Positions 1 through 7,982 of a stretch of DNA of 64,000 nt are shown piece after piece; position 1 is the first letter of the stretch, and each line of letters begins with the position of its first letter. The stretch is from Antrihabitans stalagmiti. Its GTDB lineage: Bacteria; Actinomycetota; Actinomycetes; Mycobacteriales; Mycobacteriaceae. Location of the stretch: contig NZ_JAEMNV010000012.1 of assembly GCF_016482825.1 (NCBI RefSeq), forward strand, positions 1 to 64,000, in the 5' to 3' direction. The notes beneath the pieces were generated by a model. That model did not search any database. It was not told the origin of the DNA and saw nothing but the letters and a program-made list of their open reading frames with translations. The position numbers and the translations under genes are program-made.

Positions 1-63
1 CTCGGTCATCTGACGCTCGACCTCACCAAGCGATACCAAGGCAAACTGCACGACGCAGCCTAA
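1..63 (+). CDS. 3' end of an unidentified protein
   Basis: The reading frame is open from base 1 to a TAA at 61-63 and encodes the last 20 residues of a protein cut by the window edge, ending KLHDAA. Too little is visible to assign a family. It reads toward the histidine phosphatase gene, with about 100 bases between them that hold two direct repeats and a half copy of a dispersed palindrome. Confidence 0.5.
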   Translation, partial: LGHLTLDLTKRYQGKLHDAA

Positions 64-74
64 AATGTGTCTCG

Positions 75-113
75 CATGTATCTAGACACATCTGTGCCAC
101 ATGTATCTAGACA
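75..113. repeat. two direct copies of an imperfect operator-like palindrome
   Basis: CATGTATCTAGACA occurs at 75-88 and again at 100-113, a centre spacing of 25 bp. Each copy holds TCTAGA flanked by TGTA/ACA and is nearly self-complementary, as expected for a dimeric repressor site. The sites lie between the partial upstream gene and the histidine phosphatase gene. No regulator is visible nearby, so the binding protein is unknown. Confidence 0.5.
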
Positions 114-125
114 GCACAGAGGTGC

Positions 126-160
126 GGCCCTCCGAAAGGACTCACGAGCCGCTTGCGGCC
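126..160 (+). repeat. half copy (site A) of dispersed modular palindrome
   Basis: Bases 132-148 read CCGAAAGGACTCACGAG, identical to the right arm of the complete elements at 35.5 and 50.6 kb. The arm is preceded by GGCCCT, matching the loop, and followed by a small hairpin GCCGC-tt-GCGGC (148-159). The matching left arm is absent; that position is occupied by the direct repeats. It lies 5 bases before the probable GTG start of the histidine phosphatase. Confidence 0.7.
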
Positions 161-164
161 TACT

Positions 165-770
165 GTGACCCCCGTGCAACTGTTGATGATTCGCCACGGA
201 CTCCCGCTGCGGTCGGTCGAGAACGCGGACCCACCCCTCGCCGACCTCGGCGTCGAGCAAGCCCTGCGAGTTCCGGCTGCCATTGCCCGGCACAAGATCG
301 TCCGTGTCGTCAGCAGCCCGCAGCAGCGGGCGCGACTCACGGCAGCGCCGACGGCCGAAAGGCTCGGCCTCGCGGTCGACATCGTCGACGAACTCGCCGA
401 ATACGACCACACAATCGGCGCCTACATCCCGATCGAGGACGCCAAGGTCGAGTTTCGTGAGGCCTACGAACGCATCAAAGCCGGCGAGCTGCCCGAGTTC
501 GTCGACCCCGTAGCGTTCAAGAAGCGGGTGATCGATGCGGTGAACGGGATCGTCGCTGCAGCCGAGCACACCGATACCGTCGTCGCGTTCGCGCACGGCG
601 GCGTCATCAATTCCTACCTGCAGAACGTGCTCGGCAACGCGAAGACGTTGGCCTTTCCGATCGAATACTGTTCGGTCACCCGCATCCTCTTCTCGCGCGA
701 CGGGAAGCGCACGGTCTCGGCCGTCAACGAGACCGAACATGTCTGGGATCTATTGCCGCGCAACCAGTAG
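165..770 (+). CDS. histidine phosphatase (phosphoglycerate mutase-like) family protein
   Basis: A 201-residue protein of the histidine phosphatase superfamily, which removes phosphate from small molecules or proteins through a phospho-histidine intermediate. The family's N-terminal signature is present as IRHG at residues 9-12 (nucleophile His11), and the second conserved His lies in FAHGG near residue 145. The insert is short, as in mutase-like phosphatases rather than true cofactor-dependent phosphoglycerate mutases. GTG at 165 was chosen because it puts the RHG motif at the usual distance from the N-terminus and lies after the repeat hairpin; TTG at 153 would start inside that hairpin. The substrate cannot be told from sequence. 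No secretion signal. Confidence 0.85.
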   Translation: MTPVQLLMIRHGLPLRSVENADPPLADLGVEQALRVPAAIARHKIVRVVSSPQQRARLTAAPTAERLGLAVDIVDELAEYDHTIGAYIPIEDAKVEFREAYERIKAGELPEFVDPVAFKKRVIDAVNGIVAAAEHTDTVVAFAHGGVINSYLQNVLGNAKTLAFPIEYCSVTRILFSRDGKRTVSAVNETEHVWDLLPRNQ

Positions 771-790
771 CGCTGCGCGACGAGCACCTG

Positions 791-2218
791 CTACAAGCCG
801 GGGATCCGCCCGTTCCTGAACAGGTCGACGAAGATCTGGTGATCCTCACGCGCGCGAGCACCGTAGGCATGGGCGAAATCGACGAGCATGTCGGGGAACG
901 CATCCTCGTCGACCGCGATCACGTCGTCTATCGCCACCTCGGTGGAGAACGGCACCAGCGAATGCCCGCTCGACGACTCGTCGGCCGCGGCGTGCATGGT
1001 CGCCGTCGCGCGGCCGAGGCATTCGACGACCGCATGGAGGTCGGCGGACTCGTTGAGGTCGGTCCAGTCGAGATCGCTTGCGTAGGGGGACACTTCGGCG
1101 ACGAGCTGACCATGCCCCCGCAACATGGCGTAGCCGAGCCAGGGATCGCTGTGTGCCTGCAGTGCACGTTGCGAGATGACCGTGCGCTGACCTTCGTGTT
1201 CGAAGTAGCCGCGGATGTCCGCGTCGGTGACATGCGCCGATACAGCGGGCGTCTGCCCCTGCTTCATGTAGATGACGACGTCGTTTTCGAGTGCGTCGGT
1301 CGGACCTTCCAGCAGCAGGTTGTACGACGGCAGTCCGGCGCTGCCGATCCCGATACCGCGCCGACCGACGACGTCCTTGACGCGCAGTGCGCCCGGCCGC
1401 GCGCTGTTCGACTCCGGGAGGGTCGGCAGGTACTCCTCGAAGGCTGTGAGCACGTCGCGTCGGGTGTCGTCGTCGAGGAGAAACGCACCGCCGCCGTCAC
1501 GAAAACGCCGATCGAAATCGGCGATCACGGTTTGGCTGTCCAGCAACGCAACTCGGGTCTGCAGGCGTGCGCTGTGCAAGGTGTCCAAGATCGGGCCCGA
1601 TGCCGTGTCGAGGGTGAACTCGGCTGCAGCGCCGTCGTGTGCGATTGCCGCGATCTGCTTGCGGTAGGCCTCACCGAGGGTCCGGACGAGCCCGGTGATG
1701 GTGCTGTCGGACAACGCTTTCGCGTATCCGATCAGCGCGACGCTCGCCGCCAGCCGCTGTACGTCCCAGGCGAACGCGCCGACATAGGCTTCGTCGAAGT
1801 CGTTGACGTTGAAGACGAGTCGGCCTTCGGCGTTGAGATAGGTGCCGAAATTCTCGGCGTGTAGGTCGCCGTGAATCCAGACCCGACTCGTTCGGTCGTT
1901 CAGGAACGGAGTGCCGTAGGAGTCGTAGGGCGCGGCTGTCAGGTCGGCATAGAACAGTCCTGCGGTCCCGCGATAGAACGCAAACGGCGTCGCCGCCATC
2001 TTTCGGAACTTGACGCGAAATGCTGCGGCATCCGCGGCTAGCAACTCGGCGAACGCGGCATCGAATACCCGCAGGATCTGCTCTGCCCGTTCGGGTTCGC
2101 GATCGGCGGCGACAAGCTTCTCGGCCATCTTTCGGACGTTACGCATTTCTGGACAAGAGCGAGGTCGTATGGCATTGTTCACAGTGTCCACAAGTTGATC
2201 GGGGAGCAGAGGCGACAT
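791..2218 (-). CDS. DUF2252 family protein
   Basis: About 475 residues. The kinase-like signatures of DUF2252 are clear: HGDLHAENFG (residues 116-125 from the 2218 start) and NDFDE (139-143), which resemble the catalytic and metal-binding loops of aminoglycoside phosphotransferase-fold proteins. The biochemical role of the family is unknown to me; it is cytoplasmic, with no signal or membrane segment. The start is uncertain: the ATG at 2218 overlaps by two bases the divergent ATG at 2217, while another ATG at 2146 would leave a normal promoter gap. Neither has a strong ribosome-binding site. It converges with the histidine phosphatase gene, 20 bases apart. Confidence 0.85.
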   Translation of the reverse strand: MSPLLPDQLVDTVNNAIRPRSCPEMRNVRKMAEKLVAADREPERAEQILRVFDAAFAELLAADAAAFRVKFRKMAATPFAFYRGTAGLFYADLTAAPYDSYGTPFLNDRTSRVWIHGDLHAENFGTYLNAEGRLVFNVNDFDEAYVGAFAWDVQRLAASVALIGYAKALSDSTITGLVRTLGEAYRKQIAAIAHDGAAAEFTLDTASGPILDTLHSARLQTRVALLDSQTVIADFDRRFRDGGGAFLLDDDTRRDVLTAFEEYLPTLPESNSARPGALRVKDVVGRRGIGIGSAGLPSYNLLLEGPTDALENDVVIYMKQGQTPAVSAHVTDADIRGYFEHEGQRTVISQRALQAHSDPWLGYAMLRGHGQLVAEVSPYASDLDWTDLNESADLHAVVECLGRATATMHAAADESSSGHSLVPFSTEVAIDDVIAVDEDAFPDMLVDFAHAYGARAREDHQIFVDLFRNGRIPGL

Positions 2219-3092
2219 GGCATCGAACGAGCAGATCATTCACATCAACGGCGTCGACCTCTGTGTCGAAACCTTCGGTCTTTCCACCGATCCCGCGATC
2301 GTTCTGCTCGGCGGCGCGGGTAGCTGCATGCTCTCCTGGCACGAAGATTTCTGCGCAATGCTGGCCGCAGGCGGACGTTTCGTCGTTCGCTACGACAATC
2401 GCGATCACGGACGCTCGACCCACTACGAGGTCGGCAACCCGACCTACGACATCGGCGACGTCGTCGACGACGTCATCGGCCTGCTCGATGCCCTGCACAT
2501 CGAACGCGCGCATGTGGTCGGCGTCTCCGGCGGCGGTGCCGTCGCCCAATTGCTCGCCATCGAGCACGCTGACCGCCTCGCCACAGTCACGCTGTCCTCG
2601 ACCACCCCTGGCGGCCCAGGTCACGAAACACCCGACCTGCCGCCGATGTCCGAGGCGCTGCGCGCATCCTTCGAAACCGAACAACCCGAACAGGACTGGT
2701 CGAACCGCGACGAGACCGTCGCGAGCCTCGTCGACTTCGAACGAATCTTCGGCGCTCAGTCCGTGCCGTTCGACAAGGCTGCGGCCCAACAGTTCTGGGA
2801 GCGTGTCTACGACCGATCCGACAGCATCGGCGCCCAGCTGACCAACCCGTTCATGGTCGGTGCAGGCGATCCGTGGCGTGACCGGCTCGCCGACATCACG
2901 ACCCCGACCCTCGTGCTGCACGGCACGGAAGATCCGATGTTCCCACACGAACACGGGGAGGCTTTGGCGAAGGAAATCCCAGGGGCGCAGTTACTCTCGA
3001 TGGAGACCGTTGGTCACGAAAACCCGCCGCGGCGGGTATGGGGCGTGGTCGTGCCTGCGATCCTCGAGCACACCGCACATACTCGGAGTTGA
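2217..3092 (+). CDS. alpha/beta hydrolase
   Basis: A 291-residue alpha/beta-fold hydrolase. The nucleophile elbow is GVSGG with Ser104, the acid is probably Asp239 in HGTEDP, and the catalytic base is His267 in VGHENP. LGGAGSC near residue 31 forms the oxyanion-hole strand. A cap region lies between residues 130 and 215. This arrangement fits esterases or lactonases of the family often annotated near polyketide or aromatic metabolism, but nothing nearby names a substrate. A good ribosome-binding site (GGGGAG) precedes the ATG at 2217, which supports this start. It is divergent from the DUF2252 gene. Confidence 0.88.
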   Translation: MASNEQIIHINGVDLCVETFGLSTDPAIVLLGGAGSCMLSWHEDFCAMLAAGGRFVVRYDNRDHGRSTHYEVGNPTYDIGDVVDDVIGLLDALHIERAHVVGVSGGGAVAQLLAIEHADRLATVTLSSTTPGGPGHETPDLPPMSEALRASFETEQPEQDWSNRDETVASLVDFERIFGAQSVPFDKAAAQQFWERVYDRSDSIGAQLTNPFMVGAGDPWRDRLADITTPTLVLHGTEDPMFPHEHGEALAKEIPGAQLLSMETVGHENPPRRVWGVVVPAILEHTAHTRS

Positions 3093-3306
3093 TCCCGCAC
3101 GCATACGACGTTCCCGACGCGCGTAGTCGCCGACGAGGGAGTCCTGTTCGGATCCACGATCCTGGCCAGCGGCACCGGCCGAGCAGGTCGAGATCTCGAC
3201 GACCGGCGACGTTGCGCTGTTCACAGCTCGGATTCCCAGTCGGCAGCTACGATCACAGCATGGTCACACCAGCCTCCTTTAGATCCGCGCGGCCGAAAGG
3301 TCCACT

Positions 3307-4362
3307 GTGACAGTGCAATACCGAGCCCAGCTGCTCGACGAAGCGGTCGCCGAGGACATGGCCGAGTTGACGCGCCTACGCGCGAAGCCCGACATCACCT
3401 TCCTCGACACTTTGGATACGCAGCGTGCCGGTCTGGGAAAGCTGATCCCAGCAGCCAGCGCCGAGATTCTCGAGGAGAACCCCCGCTGGGCGTACTACCC
3501 CTGGCGCGCAACGGCTGTCGCGATTCTTGGGCCCAAAGGCTTCGAACGTTTGCGACTGGACCGCAACCGCAACAAGATCACGGTGGAAGAGCAGCAGCAC
3601 TTCCGGACGCTGACGATCGGGGTGATCGGACTCAGCGTCGGTCACGCGATTGCACACACGTTGGCACTCGAGGGACTGTGCGGTGAATTGCGACTGACGG
3701 ATTTCGACGAGATCGAACTGTCGAACCTCAACCGCATACCCGCGACGTTGCTCGACCTCGACCTCAACAAAGCCGTCGTCGTCGCCCGGCGGATCGCTGA
3801 ACTCGATCCCTACCTTTCCCTCGTGGTCCACACGGCCGGCGCGACACCAGACAACATCGACGAGTTCAGCGACGGCCTCGACATCATGGTCGAGGAATGC
3901 GACTCGCTCGACATCAAAGTGCTTGCGCGACGTGCGGCGTCGAAACGCGGCATACCAATCCTGATGGAGACGTCCGACCGCGGAATACTCGACGTCGAAC
4001 GCTACGATCTCGATCCCGATCTGCCCTTTTTCAACGGGCTGCTCGGCGACGATTTCGATTTCGGCGCGTTCGCTGACATGCCGACCGCTGAAAAAGTGCC
4101 GCACGTCTTACGGATCCTGCCACCATCGCAGTTGTCCTCACGCATGGTTGCGTCGATGCACGAGGTGGGTAAGACGATTTCGACCTGGCCTCAGCTCGGC
4201 AGTGACGTCCAACTCGGCGGTGCCACTGTCGCTGCCGCGGTGCGACGGATCGGCCGCGGTGAACCCCTGGAATCAGGGCGGACCAGCGTCGACCTGCACA
4301 CCGCCCTCGATCGAATTGCCGACCCCCGTCTCGGCGAAGAACATACGCTCGAAGGTGCCTAA
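3307..4362 (+). CDS. ThiF/E1-like adenylyltransferase (Rv1355c-like)
   Basis: A 351-residue protein with an E1-superfamily nucleotide-binding fold. The Rossmann loop IGVIGLSVG lies at residues 104-112 and is followed by DFDEIELSNLNR (132-143), the ATP and magnesium contacts shared by ThiF, MoeB and ubiquitin E1 enzymes. The paired CxxC zinc motifs of MoeB are not seen. It sits tail to tail with the cyclic-di-GMP enzyme, the same neighbour that Rv1355c (called MoeY) has in M. tuberculosis, but I recall Rv1355c as roughly twice this length with a nitroreductase-like half that is missing here. A ribosome-binding site (GAAAGG) precedes the GTG start. The modified substrate is unknown. Confidence 0.75.
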   Translation: MTVQYRAQLLDEAVAEDMAELTRLRAKPDITFLDTLDTQRAGLGKLIPAASAEILEENPRWAYYPWRATAVAILGPKGFERLRLDRNRNKITVEEQQHFRTLTIGVIGLSVGHAIAHTLALEGLCGELRLTDFDEIELSNLNRIPATLLDLDLNKAVVVARRIAELDPYLSLVVHTAGATPDNIDEFSDGLDIMVEECDSLDIKVLARRAASKRGIPILMETSDRGILDVERYDLDPDLPFFNGLLGDDFDFGAFADMPTAEKVPHVLRILPPSQLSSRMVASMHEVGKTISTWPQLGSDVQLGGATVAAAVRRIGRGEPLESGRTSVDLHTALDRIADPRLGEEHTLEGA

Positions 4363-6251
4363 CTCGGGCTCGGGCCGATCACGCGCTTTTCCAACACCCG
4401 CGTCACTTCCTCCGCGGGTGTCGGCGGCGCCAACAGGCGTCCTTGTGCGCGAGTGCAACCCACACTCAGCAGCGTTTCCAACCCGATCTGGGTCTCGACG
4501 CCCTCCGCGACAACCGACATGTCGAACGATTCGGCGAGGTCGACGATGGACGTCACGATCGCTAGATCGTCGGGACTGCGACCGAGCTTCTGAATGAAGC
4601 TCTTGTCGATTTTCAGCTGGTCGACTTCGAGTTGCTTCAGATGGGTGAACGAGCTGTAACCGGTGCCGAAGTCGTCGATCGCGGTCTGCAGGCCGAGGTG
4701 TTTGAGGGCTTCCAAAGTGACTCGAGCCCGGTCGAGGTCCTGCACCAACACATGTTCGGTGATCTCGATACAGAGCGCCTTCGGATCGATCCCGACGTCG
4801 TGCACGATCGTCGCCACATCGTCGACAAAATTTACGCTGACGAGCTGGACCGGGGAGACGTTGACCCGCATCCCGAAGTCGTCGTCGATGATGCCGGCGT
4901 CGCGCCAGAGCACCCACTGCTCCGCCGCACGGCGCACGACCCACCGGTTGAGGGCGCCCGCGAGATTCGCTGATTCGGCTGTTCCGACGAACGACTCGGG
5001 TAACAGCAATCCTCGCGATGGGTGCTGCCATCGAACGAGAGCTTCGACACCGAGAATCCGGCCGGACCTGAGGTCTACTTCCGGCTGGTAGTGCAGTGTG
5101 AGGGCGTCGTTCTGTATCGCGGACCCAAGATGGAACTCGACGTCGTCGCGCAATGCGTGCAGCTTGCGCATCTCGTCGGTGAACATGGCAACTTCGTTGC
5201 CGCCTGCCGCCTTTGCGGCGAGCATGGCCTGATCAGCGCGCCGCAAGATGTCGCTTGCGGTGTCTCCCGGTTCGGCCACGGTCACACCGATGCTGACGGT
5301 CCGGCTCACGGGTTCTGCTCCGATGGAAACGCGTGCACTGACGAGCCTACGCAAGCGTTCGGCTTGCTTAGACGCAATTTCGAATGACATCGCCTGTGCG
5401 GGAACAACAATGAACTCGTCGCCGCCGAGTCGCGCGATCATGTCTCGCGGCTCGCTGTGATCCTTGAGGCGTTTCGCGATGACGCGGATGAACCGATCTC
5501 CCGCGTCGTGACCGAGAAAGTCGTTGATTGTCTTGAGCCGGTCGACGTCGAGAAAAAATGCGACAGTGCCGGGCCCCGCCTGCAAACGCTCCTCTAGATG
5601 ACCGATCAGGGCTCTCCGATTGGAGAGATTGGTCAGGTCGTCGTGCAACGTTGAATAGATCAACGATTCTTCGGCTTCTATGCGACTTTTCAGCTGGGTC
5701 AGCATCGAGGCAATTGCGTTCATGGCCTCCAGCTCGTCGGCCGTGAAGACCATATCTCCGAACTTGGTGAGCGAAACGAATCCCACAGGCCGGGGTCCAA
5801 CAACCAACGGCGTGGCCAGGACGGAGGCTCCGGTAAGGGCCGCGACGGCTTCCTCACCCCAGGCAAGGCGCGCGACCTCACGGACCTGTTCCTGGTAGCG
5901 CTTCGCGGAGCCGTCGCCGGGGCGCACCGCGAACGGTACGACGGAGTGCTCGGTTTGCGCGAAGACTTCGTCCGCACCCTCGAAATAGACGCAAGCCATA
6001 GGGTCCGGGTCCGGGACGATATCGCGAACCGGGCTCTCGGCGACCATCAGCGACGCACGGATCGTGTGGTCGGTGTAGCGCAGACAGGTGTGGTCGACGC
6101 CGAAGAATTCACGCAGGTCGTGCAGGATTTCCAAGATTACCGAGATGGCCGTATTGGCCTGAGCGGCCAGCAGACGCTGGCCAATCGAAATTACCAGCTC
6201 GCTGAGCTCGGCCGCCGAGGATCGGTCGGCCTCCTGCGCGTGCATCTGCAT
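4359..6251 (-). CDS. GAF-GGDEF-EAL cyclic-di-GMP synthase/phosphodiesterase
   Basis: A 630-residue cytoplasmic enzyme with three domains in order: a GAF sensor (about 20-185), a diguanylate cyclase (about 195-360) with intact GGDEF at 276-280, and a phosphodiesterase (about 370-620) with EAL at 403-405, the DDFGTGYSS loop and VAEGVET all present. Both catalytic centres therefore look complete, as in the mycobacterial bifunctional enzyme (Rv1354c / M. smegmatis DcpA), which also neighbours a ThiF-like gene. The position of the inhibitory I-site (RxxD) reads EPRD, so product inhibition of the cyclase may be lost. GGAAGAG lies upstream of the ATG. Its 3' end overlaps the ThiF gene by four bases. 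Confidence 0.93.
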   Translation of the reverse strand: MQMHAQEADRSSAAELSELVISIGQRLLAAQANTAISVILEILHDLREFFGVDHTCLRYTDHTIRASLMVAESPVRDIVPDPDPMACVYFEGADEVFAQTEHSVVPFAVRPGDGSAKRYQEQVREVARLAWGEEAVAALTGASVLATPLVVGPRPVGFVSLTKFGDMVFTADELEAMNAIASMLTQLKSRIEAEESLIYSTLHDDLTNLSNRRALIGHLEERLQAGPGTVAFFLDVDRLKTINDFLGHDAGDRFIRVIAKRLKDHSEPRDMIARLGGDEFIVVPAQAMSFEIASKQAERLRRLVSARVSIGAEPVSRTVSIGVTVAEPGDTASDILRRADQAMLAAKAAGGNEVAMFTDEMRKLHALRDDVEFHLGSAIQNDALTLHYQPEVDLRSGRILGVEALVRWQHPSRGLLLPESFVGTAESANLAGALNRWVVRRAAEQWVLWRDAGIIDDDFGMRVNVSPVQLVSVNFVDDVATIVHDVGIDPKALCIEITEHVLVQDLDRARVTLEALKHLGLQTAIDDFGTGYSSFTHLKQLEVDQLKIDKSFIQKLGRSPDDLAIVTSIVDLAESFDMSVVAEGVETQIGLETLLSVGCTRAQGRLLAPPTPAEEVTRVLEKRVIGPSPS

Positions 6252-6313
6252 GGTCGAACTCTTCCATCCGCCAGTGGCTGGGTCAGGCTGTACCTGGCCC
6301 TTACTATCATGCC

Positions 6314-7006
6314 GTGCCCGAAAGCCTAGCGTCGTACGACCTCACGCCACAGACTCGGTTTATCACCACAACTCCGACGGCGTCACCAGCACTCTGGAGT
6401 GAATACCTCGCTGGCGCGCTCGAGGGGTACAGACGATTCAACGTCGAATCTGCGCTGAATCTCGAGGAGATCCGTGACGGGACCACGACCGTCCGCTTCT
6501 GTGCCGTCGTCGACTTGTCCGGCGCAGTCGTCGGCGGCGCTCGCTACGTGTTGTACGAGACTGCCGAATCGGCTCCAGCGGTACAGATGTGGGAAGGATA
6601 CGAGGGCTTCGACGATCTCAGAGGGCTTGTCGAGTCGCGGCTCAGCGAAGGAATCGTCGAGTCCAAAGGGGCCTTCGTGCATCCGGATGCGCCCGACAAA
6701 CGGGATATCGCGAAGGCGATCTCGCGCGCAGTGGTTTTGGTACCGATGGTGACCACGCAGGCCCGTTGGGCTCTCGGTGTTGCCGGCGAGGATCATGCCA
6801 TCGCCCATTGGCAGAGCACCGGCAGCATCAAGGAACCAACCGACCTTCCCGGCGCTCCTTATCCGGACGCCCGGTATCACGCGACCCCGCTCTGGTGGGA
6901 CCGGCGAACCTATCTGTCCGTCGCCGATCCGACCCAACGACCACTACTCGAAAGCGAAGCGGCCAGGCTCGCCGCTGCCATCGCTGAGGCCGACTCGAAC
7001 CGATAA
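6314..7006 (+). CDS. uncharacterised protein, possibly GNAT/autoinducer-synthase fold
   Basis: A 230-residue soluble protein that I do not recognise with certainty. A central beta-rich core (TVRFCAVVD, ARYVLYE) followed by a long helical half recalls the FeeM/LuxI-type GNAT fold of acyl-amino-acid synthases, but no motif proves it. There is no Shine-Dalgarno site before the GTG at 6314. A TACTAT hexamer at 6302-6307 is placed as a -10 box for a leaderless transcript starting at the GTG. It is divergent from the GGDEF-EAL gene with 62 bases between, so it could share control with cyclic-di-GMP turnover. Confidence 0.6.
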   Translation: MPESLASYDLTPQTRFITTTPTASPALWSEYLAGALEGYRRFNVESALNLEEIRDGTTTVRFCAVVDLSGAVVGGARYVLYETAESAPAVQMWEGYEGFDDLRGLVESRLSEGIVESKGAFVHPDAPDKRDIAKAISRAVVLVPMVTTQARWALGVAGEDHAIAHWQSTGSIKEPTDLPGAPYPDARYHATPLWWDRRTYLSVADPTQRPLLESEAARLAAAIAEADSNR

Positions 7007-7055
7007 TTTGCGGGCATCTTGTTAGGCTGCCGAAAGTGGCCGACCACGAAGGAGG

Positions 7056-7487
7056 ATGGGGACTATCGACGCTCGAAGCACGACCGCGGTGATCAAGGAC
7101 CCTGCCGACTTCGCGTGGGCGCATTCCACCTTCACAAACAAGCCTGTGGGAGTGGTGCGGCTCGAAACGCGGGAACTAGCCGAGTGGGCTGTTCCGCTGA
7201 GCGCGGCAGAAGAACACTCGTCGGTCGACCTTCACCCAGCGGATAGCCACCTTTTCGAGGCGGCCTGCGACGAGGTTCGAGAGACTCGCTCGATCACGTC
7301 CGTGAAACTACGGATGCGGCCCTCGGGAATCGGCGCGACGTTTTGGTACGAGTGCGAGACTCGATTGATTCCCCTGAACGACGGTCGTCGGTGGGGCTTA
7401 CTCGAGATAACGACACCCTGCACGTCGACAGCGGAACCGATCGCGAAGGCAGGGACAGAAGGCCCCCTGGCAAGCAACACACGATAG
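7056..7487 (+). CDS. hypothetical protein, paralogue 1 of a tandem pair
   Basis: A 143-residue soluble protein of unknown function. It shares with the next gene the blocks DPADFAWAH, KPVGVV, EHSSVDLHPAD, LRMRPSGIG and TFWYECETRLIP, so the two arose by tandem duplication. The ATG at 7056 touches the ribosome-binding site GAAGGAGG (7048-7055) with no spacer; an ATC nine bases beyond the site, at 7065, is at the normal distance and aligns with ATT in the second copy. The start is therefore open between these. No membrane segment or signal is seen. Confidence 0.7.
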   Translation: MGTIDARSTTAVIKDPADFAWAHSTFTNKPVGVVRLETRELAEWAVPLSAAEEHSSVDLHPADSHLFEAACDEVRETRSITSVKLRMRPSGIGATFWYECETRLIPLNDGRRWGLLEITTPCTSTAEPIAKAGTEGPLASNTR

Positions 7488-7541
7488 TCACGGTTGGCCG
7501 GTTCATAGGTAGGTAGCCGGGCAAGAAGGGGGACGAGGGGT

Positions 7542-7982
7542 ATTTCCAGCGAACACGGCACGAACGTAACGATCGAGGACCCGGCGGATTTCGCGTGGGC
7601 CCACGCCGCCTTGACGAGTAAGCCCGTCGGAGTCGTCGATCTCGTATCGCGGACCATTACCAACTGGGCGATCGTCTTGGTCTCGGTCGAGCAACACTCG
7701 TCTGTAGACCTCCACCCGGCAGATCGACACATACTCGAATATGCGTGCAACGAAGTTCGTAGTACGGGCGCAATCGCGGCGTCTGCATTGCGTATGCGGC
7801 CCAGCGGGATCGGGGTGACATTTTGGTATGAGTGCGAGACTCGATTGATTCCCGTCAACGACGGCCTCCGTTGGGGGTTGCTCGAGCTGACGACCCCATG
7901 CACATCCTCGATCGAACCGGTCGCAAACCCGATGACGCCCTGGCGGTCGGGGATATCCGACGTCACTTCTCCCGTGTCTTGA
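7542..7982 (+). CDS. hypothetical protein, paralogue 2 with non-canonical start
   Basis: The second member of the duplicated pair, ending with the same FWYECETRLIP-to-TPCTS block. Homology to copy 1 begins upstream of the first conventional start (TTG at 7611), since IEDPADFAWAHA precedes it in frame, and the frame has no ATG, GTG or TTG between the stop at 7506 and 7611. The codon aligned to the ATG of copy 1 is ACG (7533). GAAGGGGG (7525-7532), nine bases, then ATT (7542) reproduces the spacing found in copy 1, so I place the start at ATT. It may instead be a decaying copy. Its end overlaps the convergent regulator gene by 20 bases. Confidence 0.6.
   Translation: MSSEHGTNVTIEDPADFAWAHAALTSKPVGVVDLVSRTITNWAIVLVSVEQHSSVDLHPADRHILEYACNEVRSTGAIAASALRMRPSGIGVTFWYECETRLIPVNDGLRWGLLELTTPCTSSIEPVANPMTPWRSGISDVTSPVS

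Noticed and set aside
839-1864. 341-codon + strand frame opposite the DUF2252 gene
   Set aside because: Mirror of the DUF2252 coding strand, whose HGDLHAENFG and NDFDE motifs are clear.
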